DNA of 64,000 nucleotides from Chryseobacterium tagetis (GCF_016735585.2 NZ_JAERSE020000001.1:62001-126000); one strand, 5' to 3'; counted from the first letter of the stretch, positions 52,733-62,284 are shown. Notes: a model not told the origin generated them from the sequence alone. Translations and numbers: made by a program.

Positions 52733-54175
52733 CTATAATAAAAGTTTAAAAGGTCCTTCGAATATCGTTTCAAAAGAATCTACCATTTCCCCTTTTTCAT
52801 CAAAAACGCCGATGGTCATATTTTGTTTTGAGAATTGTATGTCCTTTTCTGGGAAAGTAATATTGATATTTCCTTTTAAAATCTGATCTCCTTTTAAAAT
52901 AATTTTACTTGGTCCGAAAAAATCAATCTCACCGTTTTTAGGAGCGACTACTTTTAAGGTTAATACTTTTTTCTCATTTGTTTTATTTAATAAGGTGTAA
53001 ATAAAAGAATTCGTGATTTTTCCGTTCTTTATAAAAAATGTGGAACCTGCAGGTTTGATGAATTTCGCTTCCATTGTTCCTCTGTCATACATTAGAAAAC
53101 CTAGAAACCCAATGAGCAGACAAAGAAATACAGCGGTGGCTTTCATTCTTGATGTAAACTTAAACTTCTCCTGATTTTCAATTTCTGCTTCTGTAGCGTA
53201 GCGAATCAAGCCTTTTGGAAGTCCTACTTTTTCCATGACCTCATCACAGGCATCGATACAGGCGGTACAATTCACGCATTCCAATTGTTGCCCGTTTCGG
53301 ATGTCAATTCCTGTCGGGCAAACTACAACGCATTGATGACAATCGATACAGTCTCCTTTTCCAACAGCTTTCCGGTCTTCATTATTTCTCCATTTAGAGC
53401 GGTTTTCTCCTCTTTTGAAATCATAATACACATTAATCGTTTGTTTATCAATCAAAACCCCCTGAAGTCTTCCGTACGGACAAACAAGTGTACAAACCTG
53501 CTCACGAAGCCAAGCAAAAGTAAAGTAGAAAGCGATGGCAAAACCGACCATTCCCAAGAATTTTAAAGAATGATCTAAAGGTCCTTCTGTGATTATCTTA
53601 AAGACTTCTTCATAGCCTACAATGTACATGAACATGAAATTGGTAATAATCACCGATGTTAAAGCAAAAACGGACCATTTTATAATTCTTTTTCTGATTT
53701 TCTCAGCATCCCATTCCTGTCTGTCGAGTTTCATCTGTTTATTTCGGTCACCTTCAATCCAGTATTCAATTTTTCTGAAAACGCTTTCCATAAAAATAGT
53801 CTGCGGACAAAGCCATCCGCAAAATATTCTTCCAAAAACAACGGTGAAAAGCATAACGAAAATAACTGAAGTCACAGCACCTAATGCAAGAATAAAAAAA
53901 TCCTGAAGATAAAAGGGCTGCCCGAAAATGAAAAACCTTCTGTCGATAACATTGAACAAGAAAACAGGATTATTATTAATCTTAATAAAGGGTATTCCAA
54001 AAAATAGAGCCAGTAAAAAATAGCTTGTATAATTTCTGTAGTTGGTGTATTTCCCTTTTGGTTTTCTTGGAAATACCCATTTTCTCTTTCCGGATTGATC
54101 CATCGTTCCCACCGAATTTCTGAAGTCTTCATAATCTAATTCTGTCGGCTGGAGGTTGTCGGATTGTATATTCAT
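52733..54175 (-). CDS. ccoG: cytochrome c oxidase accessory protein CcoG (RdxA/FixG type)
   Basis: 480 residues from ATG 54175. A polytopic ferredoxin-like membrane protein required for cbb3 oxidase maturation, probably by reducing copper. About five helices; CGWLCPQ and CTLVCPYGR precede two Cys clusters CIDCHQCVVVCP and CVNCTACIDAC (two 4Fe-4S sites). The C terminus is a soluble Ig-like beta domain (about 395-480). An upstream in-frame ATG 20 codons earlier is less likely. The cbb3 structural genes ccoNOP and the ccoS/ccoI genes are not in this window, so the gene stands alone. Confidence 0.92.
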   Translation of the reverse strand: MNIQSDNLQPTELDYEDFRNSVGTMDQSGKRKWVFPRKPKGKYTNYRNYTSYFLLALFFGIPFIKINNNPVFLFNVIDRRFFIFGQPFYLQDFFILALGAVTSVIFVMLFTVVFGRIFCGWLCPQTIFMESVFRKIEYWIEGDRNKQMKLDRQEWDAEKIRKRIIKWSVFALTSVIITNFMFMYIVGYEEVFKIITEGPLDHSLKFLGMVGFAIAFYFTFAWLREQVCTLVCPYGRLQGVLIDKQTINVYYDFKRGENRSKWRNNEDRKAVGKGDCIDCHQCVVVCPTGIDIRNGQQLECVNCTACIDACDEVMEKVGLPKGLIRYATEAEIENQEKFKFTSRMKATAVFLCLLIGFLGFLMYDRGTMEAKFIKPAGSTFFIKNGKITNSFIYTLLNKTNEKKVLTLKVVAPKNGEIDFFGPSKIILKGDQILKGNINITFPEKDIQFSKQNMTIGVFDEKGEMVDSFETIFEGPFKLLL

Positions 54176-54442
54176 CGTATTGAAAGTTGTATTATATGCT
54201 GTACAGAATGCTTTTTTGTTTGAGTAAATACTCATTCTAAAAATTTTTCAACTGAATATTTTAGTTGTTTCTGTTCCTGCAAATCTCTCAATTAAATGCT
54301 TTTATTACTAATATTATCTTCTTCTTAAATAGTATTATTCGGACATTTTTAAATATTGAGTTTAATGCTTCAAAATGAAAAAATAATCTTTGAATCCGAT
54401 GATACATGTTGTAAATTGTACCTGTCAAAAATTATGTGTAGA

Positions 54443-55336
54443 ATGAAAAAAATATTGAAAACCGGCTGGGTTGGTTTGGTTTTAGTATTACTTAGTTGTA
54501 AATCAGTAAATAGTAACAAAATGTTTTATGATGGTGTGAAGCCCGAAAAAGTTTCTGATCAGTTCAGCTTTACGGAAGGTCCGTCTTCGGATAAAAATGG
54601 GAATGTATATTTCACCGATCAGCCTAATGATAAAATTTATTACTGGGATTGGAAAACGAATAAAATTGTTGAGTTTTTAGATAAAACGGGAAGGGCAAAC
54701 GGAACGTATTTCGATAAAGATGATAATTTAATTACATGTTCAGACGATCAGGGGGAGATATGGAAAATTTCAAAAGATAAAAAGATAGAAGTTTTATCAA
54801 ACGGTTTTGAAGGAAAAAGACTGAATGGTCCGAATGATCTGTGGATAGACTCTTTCGGAGGGATGTATTTTACAGACCCTTTATATGAAAGAGATTATTG
54901 GGTGAATTTTAAACAGGAAATTCCGCAGAAAAACCTATACTACAGAAATAAAGAAGGTGAAATTTCAAAACTGGAAACGTTCACTCAGCCGAATGGAATT
55001 ATAGGAAGTGAAAAATTAAAAAAATTATATGTTTCAGATATTGATGCCGGAAAAACGTATGTGTATGATATCCTTAGTGAAGGAAAGCTTTCTGAAAAGA
55101 AACTTTTCTGTGAAATGGGTTCAGACGGAATGACACTGGATAAATTTGGAAATCTTTATTTAACAGGAAATGGAGTTTCTGTTTTCAACAGAGAAGGAAA
55201 GAAAATCTATCAGATTCCAATTCCTGAAAAATGGACTTCCAATGTAACTTTCGGAGGGGAAAATGGTAATGTTCTGTTTATTACCGCTTCGGAAGCTGTA
55301 TATGTTTTGCCTACTAAGGTGAAAGGAGTGAAGTAA
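54443..55336 (+). CDS. SMP-30/gluconolactonase-like lipoprotein
   Basis: 297 residues. A lipoprotein signal with lipobox LLSC near residue 20 is followed by a six-bladed propeller of the SMP-30/LRE family: FTEGPSSDKNGNVYFTDQPNDKIYYW, LITCSDDQGEIWKI, LNGPNDLWIDSFGGMYFTDP, PNGIIGSEKLKKLYVSDI and DGMTLDKFGNLYLTG. Metal-binding Glu and Asn positions of this family are kept. It probably hydrolyses a sugar lactone in the periplasm, but the substrate is unknown. A frame extension to 54356 is rejected because lipoproteins begin with MKK and the 29 extra residues are not signal-like. Confidence 0.88.
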   Translation: MKKILKTGWVGLVLVLLSCKSVNSNKMFYDGVKPEKVSDQFSFTEGPSSDKNGNVYFTDQPNDKIYYWDWKTNKIVEFLDKTGRANGTYFDKDDNLITCSDDQGEIWKISKDKKIEVLSNGFEGKRLNGPNDLWIDSFGGMYFTDPLYERDYWVNFKQEIPQKNLYYRNKEGEISKLETFTQPNGIIGSEKLKKLYVSDIDAGKTYVYDILSEGKLSEKKLFCEMGSDGMTLDKFGNLYLTGNGVSVFNREGKKIYQIPIPEKWTSNVTFGGENGNVLFITASEAVYVLPTKVKGVK

Positions 55337-55340
55337 ATAT

Positions 55341-55388
55341 TAAGGTTGAGATTAAGGCTGAAAAAAATTAGCCTTAATCTCAACCTTA
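55341..55388. repeat. long perfect inverted repeat between convergent genes
   Basis: A 19-bp perfect stem (TAAGGTTGAGATTAAGGCT and its complement) around a ~10-nt A-rich loop. No run of T follows, so it is a weak terminator candidate at best. Confidence 0.7.
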
Positions 55389-55395
55389 ACCTTAA

Positions 55396-56703
55396 TTAAT
55401 AAGCAATTTCCATTTTCACTTTCTTACCTTTCAGTTTTTCATTGCTTAGTTTTTTCAAGAGAGCATTCACTTTATTTCTTGAAACGGCAACATAAGAAGT
55501 GGTGTCTTTTACTTCGATCAAGCCGACATCTTCTTTTTGAAGTTCTCCTTTTTTAAGTAAATATCCAACAATATCTACTTTATTCACTTTATCTTTTTTT
55601 CCTGCACTGATGTAAATCGTTTGGAAAGGTGTTTTTTCAGGAACTTTATTAAATCCTGTAACACTTTCTTCAGGAGTATTATTTTTGATAAAAGGGAAAT
55701 TTTCGTCTTCTGTCATGATAAGATAGGCAAAACCTTTTGCATTCATTCTTGCGGTACGGCCGTTTCTGTGGATGAAAGCATCTTCTTTCGGAGGCAATTG
55801 ATAATGAACGATGGATTCAACTTCAGGAACATCCAATCCTCTTGCTGCTAAATCTGTAGTGATTAAAATTCTTGCCGAATCGTTTCTGAATTTCAGTAAA
55901 GCACGTTCTCTTTCGTCCTGTTCCATCCCGCCGTGGAACGTTTCTCTGTCGATTCCTTTTTCACGTAAAAGTTCGGAGATACGGTCAACAGCTTCACGGT
56001 GATTACAGAAAATCAACGTTCTTTTATTCCCGATTTTACAGATCAAATTAAAAAGTGTATCCAGTTTTTCTTCCGAAATGGTCATCACTTTTTTTAACTG
56101 AATATCCGGTTTTGCTTCATTTAATTTTAAAAAGTCAATGATTTTCTCATTTTTTAATCCTGTGAATGCCGGGATTTCGTCCATCGAGGTTGCAGACGTT
56201 AATATTCTTTGAGAAAGCCCTTTCAATGAATTGGAAATAAATTCCATGTCTTCATGAAAACCAAGTTCCAGAGCTTTGTCAAATTCATCCAGAACCAATG
56301 TCTGAATGGTTTTAGGATCAAAATTGTTATTTCTTAAATGGTAGACAATTCTTCCTGGTGTTCCGATTAAAACTGCGGGGGCTTCAATCAGATTATTGAC
56401 TTCAATTTTTTTGTCGTGACCTCCATAGCAAACCGAAACTTTAAAATCCGTTCCCATTGCTTTAAAAACCTGTTCAATCTGCAAAGCCAGTTCTCTCGCG
56501 GGAACCAGAATCAAAGTTTGAATTCCCGAAACATTTTTCTTTAAGTTTCGGAGAACAGGAAATAAAAAAGCCAGTGTTTTTCCTGACCCGGTAGGAGAGA
56601 GCAACACAACGTCCTGTTTATTTTCAGTTGTTTTATATGTAGATTTCTGCATCTGATTCATTTCCTGAATCTGCAGTTTTTTGTAAATAGATTCTAATTC
56701 CAT
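55396..56703 (-). CDS. DEAD-box RNA helicase, DbpA-like
   Basis: 435 residues from ATG 56703. RecA-like domain 1: Q-motif region, LSPTGSGKTLAF (Walker A), PARELALQ, TPGRIV, the Walker B variant LDEFDKA (DEFD instead of DEAD) and SATS. Domain 2: LIFCNHREAVDRISELL, LITTDLAARGLDVPEV and HRNGRTARMNAKG (motif VI). The C terminus (about 355-435) is a DbpA-type RNA-binding domain (TIYISAGKKDKVNKVDIVGYLLK ... SYVAVSRNKVNALLKKLSN). It probably remodels rRNA in 50S assembly. An extension to 56721 would begin upstream of its own -7 box. Confidence 0.93.
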   Translation of the reverse strand: MELESIYKKLQIQEMNQMQKSTYKTTENKQDVVLLSPTGSGKTLAFLFPVLRNLKKNVSGIQTLILVPARELALQIEQVFKAMGTDFKVSVCYGGHDKKIEVNNLIEAPAVLIGTPGRIVYHLRNNNFDPKTIQTLVLDEFDKALELGFHEDMEFISNSLKGLSQRILTSATSMDEIPAFTGLKNEKIIDFLKLNEAKPDIQLKKVMTISEEKLDTLFNLICKIGNKRTLIFCNHREAVDRISELLREKGIDRETFHGGMEQDERERALLKFRNDSARILITTDLAARGLDVPEVESIVHYQLPPKEDAFIHRNGRTARMNAKGFAYLIMTEDENFPFIKNNTPEESVTGFNKVPEKTPFQTIYISAGKKDKVNKVDIVGYLLKKGELQKEDVGLIEVKDTTSYVAVSRNKVNALLKKLSNEKLKGKKVKMEIAY

Positions 56704-56707
56704 TTTG

Positions 56708-56715
56708 CAAAGGTA
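56708..56715 (-). promoter_or_regulatory. TAnnTTTG -7 box of the DEAD-box helicase
   Basis: The minus strand reads TACCTTTG, ending only 4 nt before the ATG at 56703. The mRNA should be leaderless or nearly so. Confidence 0.6.
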
Positions 56716-56959
56716 AAGCATTTAAAGATTAGTAAGAATTACTAAATGAAGATGGTGTGCATGATTGGGTAATATTTTGTTAACATACGCTTAATAAACT
56801 AACTCCTGCTTGTTTTTCTTTAAAATGCCTTTAGATATGGATTTTCGCGTTGCTTATTTTTATTTATCCGGATTGGTTTTAATTTTTTTTTAAGAAAATG
56901 TTAAATATTTTGTTATGTAATGTTATCTGTATGTTAACCTGTTGAAAAGTTATTGAGGA

Positions 56960-56967
56960 TAATTTTG
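56960..56967 (+). promoter_or_regulatory. TAnnTTTG -7 box of the TonB-dependent receptor gene
   Basis: TAATTTTG, ending 26 nt before the ATG at 56994. Confidence 0.6.
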
Positions 56968-56993
56968 TCGTGAAAATTTGAAGTATTAAAAAA

Positions 56994-59900
56994 ATGAAAC
57001 GAATAATCTGTGCCATTGCATTTTTATCTTTCAGTTTAGCTTTTTCACAGGAAACAAGCTCTAAGATATTCGGCAGGCTAAAAGGAACAACTTCTGAAAT
57101 GACTGTGAAGGTAATACACATTCCTACCAACAGTACATTTGAAACCAAAAGTAACAGTAAGGGGCAGTTCAGTCTCGATAATTTACAGCCGGGAGGTCCG
57201 TATATGATCGAAATCTCTGACGGTTCACATGTGGTTTATTCCAATAATAATGTTCAGCTTTCTTTAGGGAATAATGATCTGCCGGTAGTGGAGGTAAAAG
57301 ATAAGGAGAAAGTGATTGATGAAGTAAAGCTGACTTCCAAGAAAGCGAATACAAAATTTGGAGTGGGGATTTCCCAGGCACAGATTTCAGGTCTTCCCAA
57401 TATCAACAGAGGGATTCAGGATGTTACGAAGCTTGTGCCTCAAAGTGCCAATAATTCTTTTAACGGAACCAATTTCCGTTATAATAACGTGACGATTGAC
57501 GGTTCTATTAATAATGATGCGATTGGTTTCAGCCCGTCTTTGGGAGGTCAGACAGGAACTTCGGGAATGCCGGGAAGCAGCACGCGTTCCAATTCTATCA
57601 GTTTGGATGCTATTCAGGATGTTCAGGTATATATCGCTCCTTATGATGTGAAGCTTGGGAATTTTCTTGGAGGAAGTATAAATGCAGTAACAAGAAGCGG
57701 AAGTAACAATGTGGAAGGATCTTTATATATGTATGGCCGTAATGCTTCTATTACAGGAAATAACAGGGTAGGAGACAATTCTAAAATGCCGAGTTCTTTT
57801 GAAGATTTTATTTATGGAGGAAGAGTAGGATTGCCTGTTGTAAAAGATAAGTTATTCTTATTCTCTAATATAGAATATACAAAACGAACGGATCCTGTTT
57901 TTTATAATGCAAATCAGTCGAATGCATTAATTAATGATGGAGTTGCTCAGCAGATTGCTGATTTTGTAAAAAATAAATATAATTTCAATGTAGGCAGTTT
58001 CAATGACTACAGCAATTTCTCTGAAAGCTCGAAGCTTTTCAATAAATTGGATTGGAAAATTAATGATAAACATACGTTATCCATTAAAAACAATACGGTG
58101 TTCTCACAGGCTTCCAATCTTGAAAGAGACGGAGCTAATTTCCGTTTTTCAAGCATGGATTTTGTGCAGAAGAATACTACTTCTACTACAACTCTTGAGT
58201 TAAAAAGCCGTTTTAATGATAAATGGAATAATAATTTAGTTGTAGGATATTCATCCATTCATGATTACAGAGATCCAACTTCTGAAAATGCGATGTTCCC
58301 ACAGGTGGAAATAGCTTATAACGGAGGAACAATCCTTTTAGGGAATGACAGGGAGGCTACAGTCTTCAATATGAAGCAGAAGACTTTTGAGATTACAGAT
58401 AATTTAACATACAAAAAAGGACATCATACATTTTTACTAGGTACTCATAATGAGCTGTACAATATCGATTATGGTTTTGTAAATGCTCTTAATGGCAGAA
58501 TTTCTTACAAAAGCTTAAATGATTTCTTAAATTCAAATCCTGCAAGAATAAGAGGTACTTATTCTCTCAGTGGAGAAAACAGAAACAATTTATTTGATAA
58601 TCCTTATGCGAGTTATAAAGTGAATTTGCTTTCGATGTATTTTCAGGATGAGATCAACTGGGGAAGATTAAGATTAACTCCAGGGGTGAGAGTAGATTAT
58701 ACGGATTTACCGAACAAGCCGCTTTTAAGCCCGGCCGTGAAAAACTCTCCTCAAGATGCTTTCTATGGAAATACTTACACATATACTCCTCTGGGGCAGC
58801 TTACCAATGATTATCTTAACAAGCCTACTTTATCTCCGAGATTAGGATTTAATTTAGACCTTACAGAAAACAGATCTTTAGTATTGAGAGGAGGATCCGG
58901 AATTTTTGTGGGAAGAATTCCTTTCGCATGGTTAGGTTATGCTTATTATAATGACGGGGTAGGTTTCGGAAGCTACGATTACAATGCTCCTACATCTGCA
59001 CAGCTTGCAGCTAACGGAGATCCGTTGGTAAGCGCAAACTTCCCGAAATGGCAGAATTCTTCGAAAGTTCAGGTAGATCTTATTGATAACAATTTTAAAA
59101 TGCCGAGAGTCTGGAGAAGTTCATTGGCACTGGATTATACACTTTCCGGATATAAATTTACTTTAGAGGGGATTTATACGAAAGTATTGTATGATCTGAA
59201 ATTCCAGCAGGTGAACAAAACGGATAATGTAACTTATTACAGCTATGATGTGAATCATGAAATGCCGATATATACTACCAATATCAACAGTAATTTCTCA
59301 AATGCCTATATGCTTTCCAATACGAAAGAAGGATACCGGTATAATGTGACGGCCCAGCTTGCCAAATCGTATAATTTTGGATTTAACTTCTTCGTTGCTT
59401 ATACTTACGGAGATGCAAAAGATATTACCAACGGTATCCGAAACTCAATGGAAAGTAACTGGCAAATGAACCAGTCTCTGACTCCGAATGATCCGAAACT
59501 TACGACTTCAAACTTTGCGATCAAAAACAGAGTGGTTGCTAATCTTGGATATGGATTAAATCTTTCTCAGTCAAACAGATTATCGGCCAATGTTTATTTC
59601 AATGCACAATCAGGAAATCCGTTTTCTTGGGGATTTGTAAACAGTACGATTGCCAATACGGGACAAGCGGCAGGTTTGGCCTATATCTTTAAAGATGCAG
59701 CTGAAGCAGCAAAATATATCGTTCCTATAAAAGATGCATCGGGGAATGTGGTTGTAACGGCACAACAGCAGATTGCGGATTACGAAAAATTTGTAAATGG
59801 TAACAAATATCTCAGCAGCAGAAGAGGAACCTTTACAGAAAGAAACGGAGATTTCACTCCTTGGAATATTCAGGCAGATTTCAGAATTATGGATGAAATC

Positions 59901-60176
59901 AGACTAAGCGAGAAATCTAAAAATACCATTCAGATTTCGTTAAGCATCATTAATATTACTAATCTTATGAATAAAAACTGGGGTAAAGTGTATTTTGTTC
60001 CGAATACCTTTAACTCAACAGCAAGTGTAGGATTGACTAAAGTAGGAAATGTAGCGACGGGGCAACCTGGAGCAGGAGATCCTACCTATAACTTTACTAC
60101 ACCAGGATTGCCTTATACAATTGATCAGTTTGCATCGAGATTTCAAGCGCAGCTAGGTCTGCGATATAATTTTTAA
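56994..60176 (+). CDS. TonB-dependent outer-membrane receptor, Oar-like
   Basis: 1060 residues. Signal peptide (KRIICAIAFLSFSLAFSQ). A carboxypeptidase-like regulatory beta domain (about 25-100: IFGRLKGTTSEMTVKV, GQFSLDNLQPGG) precedes the plug (about 115-235) with SLDAIQDVQVYIAPYDVKLGNFLGGSINAVTRSGSNN, the Oar signature segment. The remainder is a barrel of about 22 strands ending in QLGLRYNF. Homologues transport large ligands or serve in outer-membrane adhesion (Oar of Myxococcus); the substrate here is unknown. No SusD partner follows, so it is not a SusCD-type system. It has its own promoter and terminator. Confidence 0.92.
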   Translation: MKRIICAIAFLSFSLAFSQETSSKIFGRLKGTTSEMTVKVIHIPTNSTFETKSNSKGQFSLDNLQPGGPYMIEISDGSHVVYSNNNVQLSLGNNDLPVVEVKDKEKVIDEVKLTSKKANTKFGVGISQAQISGLPNINRGIQDVTKLVPQSANNSFNGTNFRYNNVTIDGSINNDAIGFSPSLGGQTGTSGMPGSSTRSNSISLDAIQDVQVYIAPYDVKLGNFLGGSINAVTRSGSNNVEGSLYMYGRNASITGNNRVGDNSKMPSSFEDFIYGGRVGLPVVKDKLFLFSNIEYTKRTDPVFYNANQSNALINDGVAQQIADFVKNKYNFNVGSFNDYSNFSESSKLFNKLDWKINDKHTLSIKNNTVFSQASNLERDGANFRFSSMDFVQKNTTSTTTLELKSRFNDKWNNNLVVGYSSIHDYRDPTSENAMFPQVEIAYNGGTILLGNDREATVFNMKQKTFEITDNLTYKKGHHTFLLGTHNELYNIDYGFVNALNGRISYKSLNDFLNSNPARIRGTYSLSGENRNNLFDNPYASYKVNLLSMYFQDEINWGRLRLTPGVRVDYTDLPNKPLLSPAVKNSPQDAFYGNTYTYTPLGQLTNDYLNKPTLSPRLGFNLDLTENRSLVLRGGSGIFVGRIPFAWLGYAYYNDGVGFGSYDYNAPTSAQLAANGDPLVSANFPKWQNSSKVQVDLIDNNFKMPRVWRSSLALDYTLSGYKFTLEGIYTKVLYDLKFQQVNKTDNVTYYSYDVNHEMPIYTTNINSNFSNAYMLSNTKEGYRYNVTAQLAKSYNFGFNFFVAYTYGDAKDITNGIRNSMESNWQMNQSLTPNDPKLTTSNFAIKNRVVANLGYGLNLSQSNRLSANVYFNAQSGNPFSWGFVNSTIANTGQAAGLAYIFKDAAEAAKYIVPIKDASGNVVVTAQQQIADYEKFVNGNKYLSSRRGTFTERNGDFTPWNIQADFRIMDEIRLSEKSKNTIQISLSIINITNLMNKNWGKVYFVPNTFNSTASVGLTKVGNVATGQPGAGDPTYNFTTPGLPYTIDQFASRFQAQLGLRYNF

Positions 60177-60216
60177 GTTTTTGTCTTTCACTTTTTACTT
60201 TATATATTCTTTCAAG

Positions 60217-60244
60217 ACGGGTCCGAATTTCTTTTCGGACCCGT
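60217..60244 (+). terminator. intrinsic terminator of the receptor gene
   Basis: ACGGGTCCGAA pairs with TTCGGACCCGT around a 6-nt loop, followed by T-run, 40 nt after the stop. Confidence 0.85.
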
Positions 60245-60299
60245 TTTTATATTATTGAATATGAATCAATTACAATTAAATTGGAGAATGTGTTGAATG

Positions 60300-60330
60300 T
60301 TGCTTATCTTAAATAAATATTGTATATTTG
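60300..60330 (+). promoter_or_regulatory. rpsA promoter (TTG-N20-TATATTTG)
   Basis: TATATTTG at 60323-60330 is a perfect -7 box, with TTG at 60300-60302 near the -33 position. Transcription would begin near 60337, leaving a leader of about 115 nt. Confidence 0.65.
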
Positions 60331-60336
60331 CACCCA

Positions 60337-60450
60337 CTTTTGTGGCGAGAAGGTTTGAAGAGTAAATTACTTATAATTAATTACTTCCGTATTTTTTAAT
60401 CCGCATTGATCAAACCGTTAAAAAAGAAGGAATACAAATTTTATTAGAAA
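60337..60450 (+). promoter_or_regulatory. long rpsA leader with possible structure
   Basis: About 114 nt of untranslated leader. GGTTTGA (60352-60358) can pair with TCAAACC (60410-60416) and so bracket an AT-rich interior. A GAAGGA-like stretch lies about 20 nt before the ATG, further than a normal Shine-Dalgarno site. Autoregulation by S1 is known in other bacteria; here it is an inference. Confidence 0.4.
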
Positions 60451-62241
60451 ATGTCAAAAGAGACAAATTCAGCAGAGGTTATTTTAAACCAAAACGTAGC
60501 ACCAGAACAATTTGATTGGGATTCTTTCGAATCAGGTCTTGATGCAGATGCGAGAAAAGAAAAAAGCGATTTAGAAGAAATCTACAACGGATCTTTGAAC
60601 AGCCTAAACGATAATGACGTTTTAGTTGGTAGAGTTGTAAGATTAACTGACAAAGAAGCTATCGTAGACATCAACTTCAAATCTGAAGGTGTTATTTCTC
60701 TTAACGAATTCCGTTACAACCAAGGCCTAAAAGTAGGTGATGAGGTTGAAGTAATGGTTGACAGAAGAGAAGACAAAACAGGTCAGTTACAATTATCTCA
60801 CAGAAAAGCTAGAACGCTTAAAGCTTGGGATAAAGTAAATGAACTTCACGAAACTGGAGAAATCGTAAACGGTTTTGTGAAATCTAGAACTAAAGGAGGT
60901 ATGATCGTTGACGTACACGGAATCGAAGCATTCTTACCAGGTTCTCAAATTGACGTTAAGCCAATTAAAGATTACGATCAGTTCGTAGGTAAAACTATGG
61001 AGTTCAAAGTTGTGAAAATCAACCCTGAGTTCAAAAACGTAGTAGTATCTCACAAAGCATTGATCGAAGCAGATATCGAAGGTCAGAAAAAAGAAATCAT
61101 CGCTCAGTTAGAGAAAGGACAAGTTCTTGAAGGTACTGTTAAGAATATTACTTCTTATGGTGTATTCATTGACTTAGGAGGTGTTGACGGATTGATCCAC
61201 ATTACAGACCTTTCTTGGTCTAGAGTGAACCACCCATCTGAAATCCTTGAGGACGGACAAACTGTAAAAGTTGTTATCCTTGACTTTGATGATGAGAAAA
61301 CAAGAATCCAATTGGGTATGAAGCAATTAGAAGCTCACCCTTGGGATGCTCTTTCTGCTGACTTGAAAGTAGGTGACAAAGTAAAAGGAAAAGTAGTAGT
61401 TCTTGCTGACTATGGTGCATTCGTAGAAATCGCTCCAGGTGTAGAAGGATTAATCCACGTTTCTGAAATGTCTTGGTCTACTCACTTGAGATCTGCAGGT
61501 GACTTTGTAAAAGTAGGTGATGAGGTAGAAGCTGAAGTACTTACTTTAGACAGAGAAGAAAGAAAAATTTCTCTTGGTATCAAGCAATTATCTAAAGATC
61601 CATGGGAAAACATCGAAGCTAAGTATCCTGTAGGATCTAAGCATGTAGGAACTGTAAGAAACTTTACTAACTTTGGTGTATTCGTAGAGTTAGAAGAAGG
61701 TATCGACGGATTAATCTACATCTCTGATCTTTCTTGGACTAAGAAAATCAAACACCCATCTGAGTTCTGTGCAGTTGGTGATAAATTAGATGTTGTAGTT
61801 CTTGAACTAGACATCCAAGCTAGAAGATTATCTCTAGGTCACAAACAATTGACTGACAACCCTTGGGATGCATTCGAAACTAAATATGCTGAAGGAACTG
61901 TACACACAGGAACTGCTGTAGAAGTTCACGATAAAGGAGCTTCTGTACAATTCGAAGATGCTGAAGTTGAAGCTTTCTGCCCTTCAAGATTATTAGAGAA
62001 AGAAGATGGATCTAAAATCAAGAAAGGTGAAACTGCTGAGTTCAAAGTAATCGAATTCAACAAAGAATTCAAGAGAGTAGTTGTTTCTCATACAGGTATC
62101 TTCAGAGACGAAGAGAAGAAAAATGTGAAAGAATCTGCTTCTAGAAATATATCTTCTTCTTCAAACAACGAAGAAAGATCAACTCTTGGAGACATCGATG
62201 CTTTAGCAGAATTGAAAAGAAAAATGGAAGAAGGTAAATAA
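60451..62241 (+). CDS. rpsA: 30S ribosomal protein S1
   Basis: 596 residues, with six S1 OB-fold repeats: LVGRVVRLTDKEAIVDI (about 58), IVNGFVKSRTKGGMIVDVHG (about 137), LEGTVKNITSYGVFIDLGGVDGLIHITDLSW (about 227), VKGKVVVLADYGAFVEIAPG (about 312), HVGTVRNFTNFGVFVELEEG (about 400) and HTGTAVEVHDKGASVQFED (about 487). S1 binds mRNA and helps initiation, which matters in a phylum whose mRNAs lack strong Shine-Dalgarno sites. The acidic, Ser-rich C-terminal tail is variable in the family. The codon choice is visibly the most uniform in the window, as expected for a highly expressed gene. Confidence 0.97.
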   Translation: MSKETNSAEVILNQNVAPEQFDWDSFESGLDADARKEKSDLEEIYNGSLNSLNDNDVLVGRVVRLTDKEAIVDINFKSEGVISLNEFRYNQGLKVGDEVEVMVDRREDKTGQLQLSHRKARTLKAWDKVNELHETGEIVNGFVKSRTKGGMIVDVHGIEAFLPGSQIDVKPIKDYDQFVGKTMEFKVVKINPEFKNVVVSHKALIEADIEGQKKEIIAQLEKGQVLEGTVKNITSYGVFIDLGGVDGLIHITDLSWSRVNHPSEILEDGQTVKVVILDFDDEKTRIQLGMKQLEAHPWDALSADLKVGDKVKGKVVVLADYGAFVEIAPGVEGLIHVSEMSWSTHLRSAGDFVKVGDEVEAEVLTLDREERKISLGIKQLSKDPWENIEAKYPVGSKHVGTVRNFTNFGVFVELEEGIDGLIYISDLSWTKKIKHPSEFCAVGDKLDVVVLELDIQARRLSLGHKQLTDNPWDAFETKYAEGTVHTGTAVEVHDKGASVQFEDAEVEAFCPSRLLEKEDGSKIKKGETAEFKVIEFNKEFKRVVVSHTGIFRDEEKKNVKESASRNISSSSNNEERSTLGDIDALAELKRKMEEGK

Positions 62242-62264
62242 TCTTCATCACATTTGAAATATTG

Positions 62265-62284
62265 AGCCACTCATTTGAGTGGCT
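62265..62284 (+). terminator. intrinsic terminator of rpsA
   Basis: AGCCACTCA pairs with TGAGTGGCT around a 2-nt loop, followed by T7, 24 nt after the stop. Confidence 0.85.

Noticed and set aside
54356..54442. Longer N terminus for the SMP-30 lipoprotein
   Set aside because: It would bury the lipoprotein signal 29 residues inside the chain.
56994..60176. SusC/SusD-type polysaccharide locus
   Set aside because: The receptor has an Oar-type plug, no SusD-like lipoprotein follows it, and no glycoside hydrolase is nearby.
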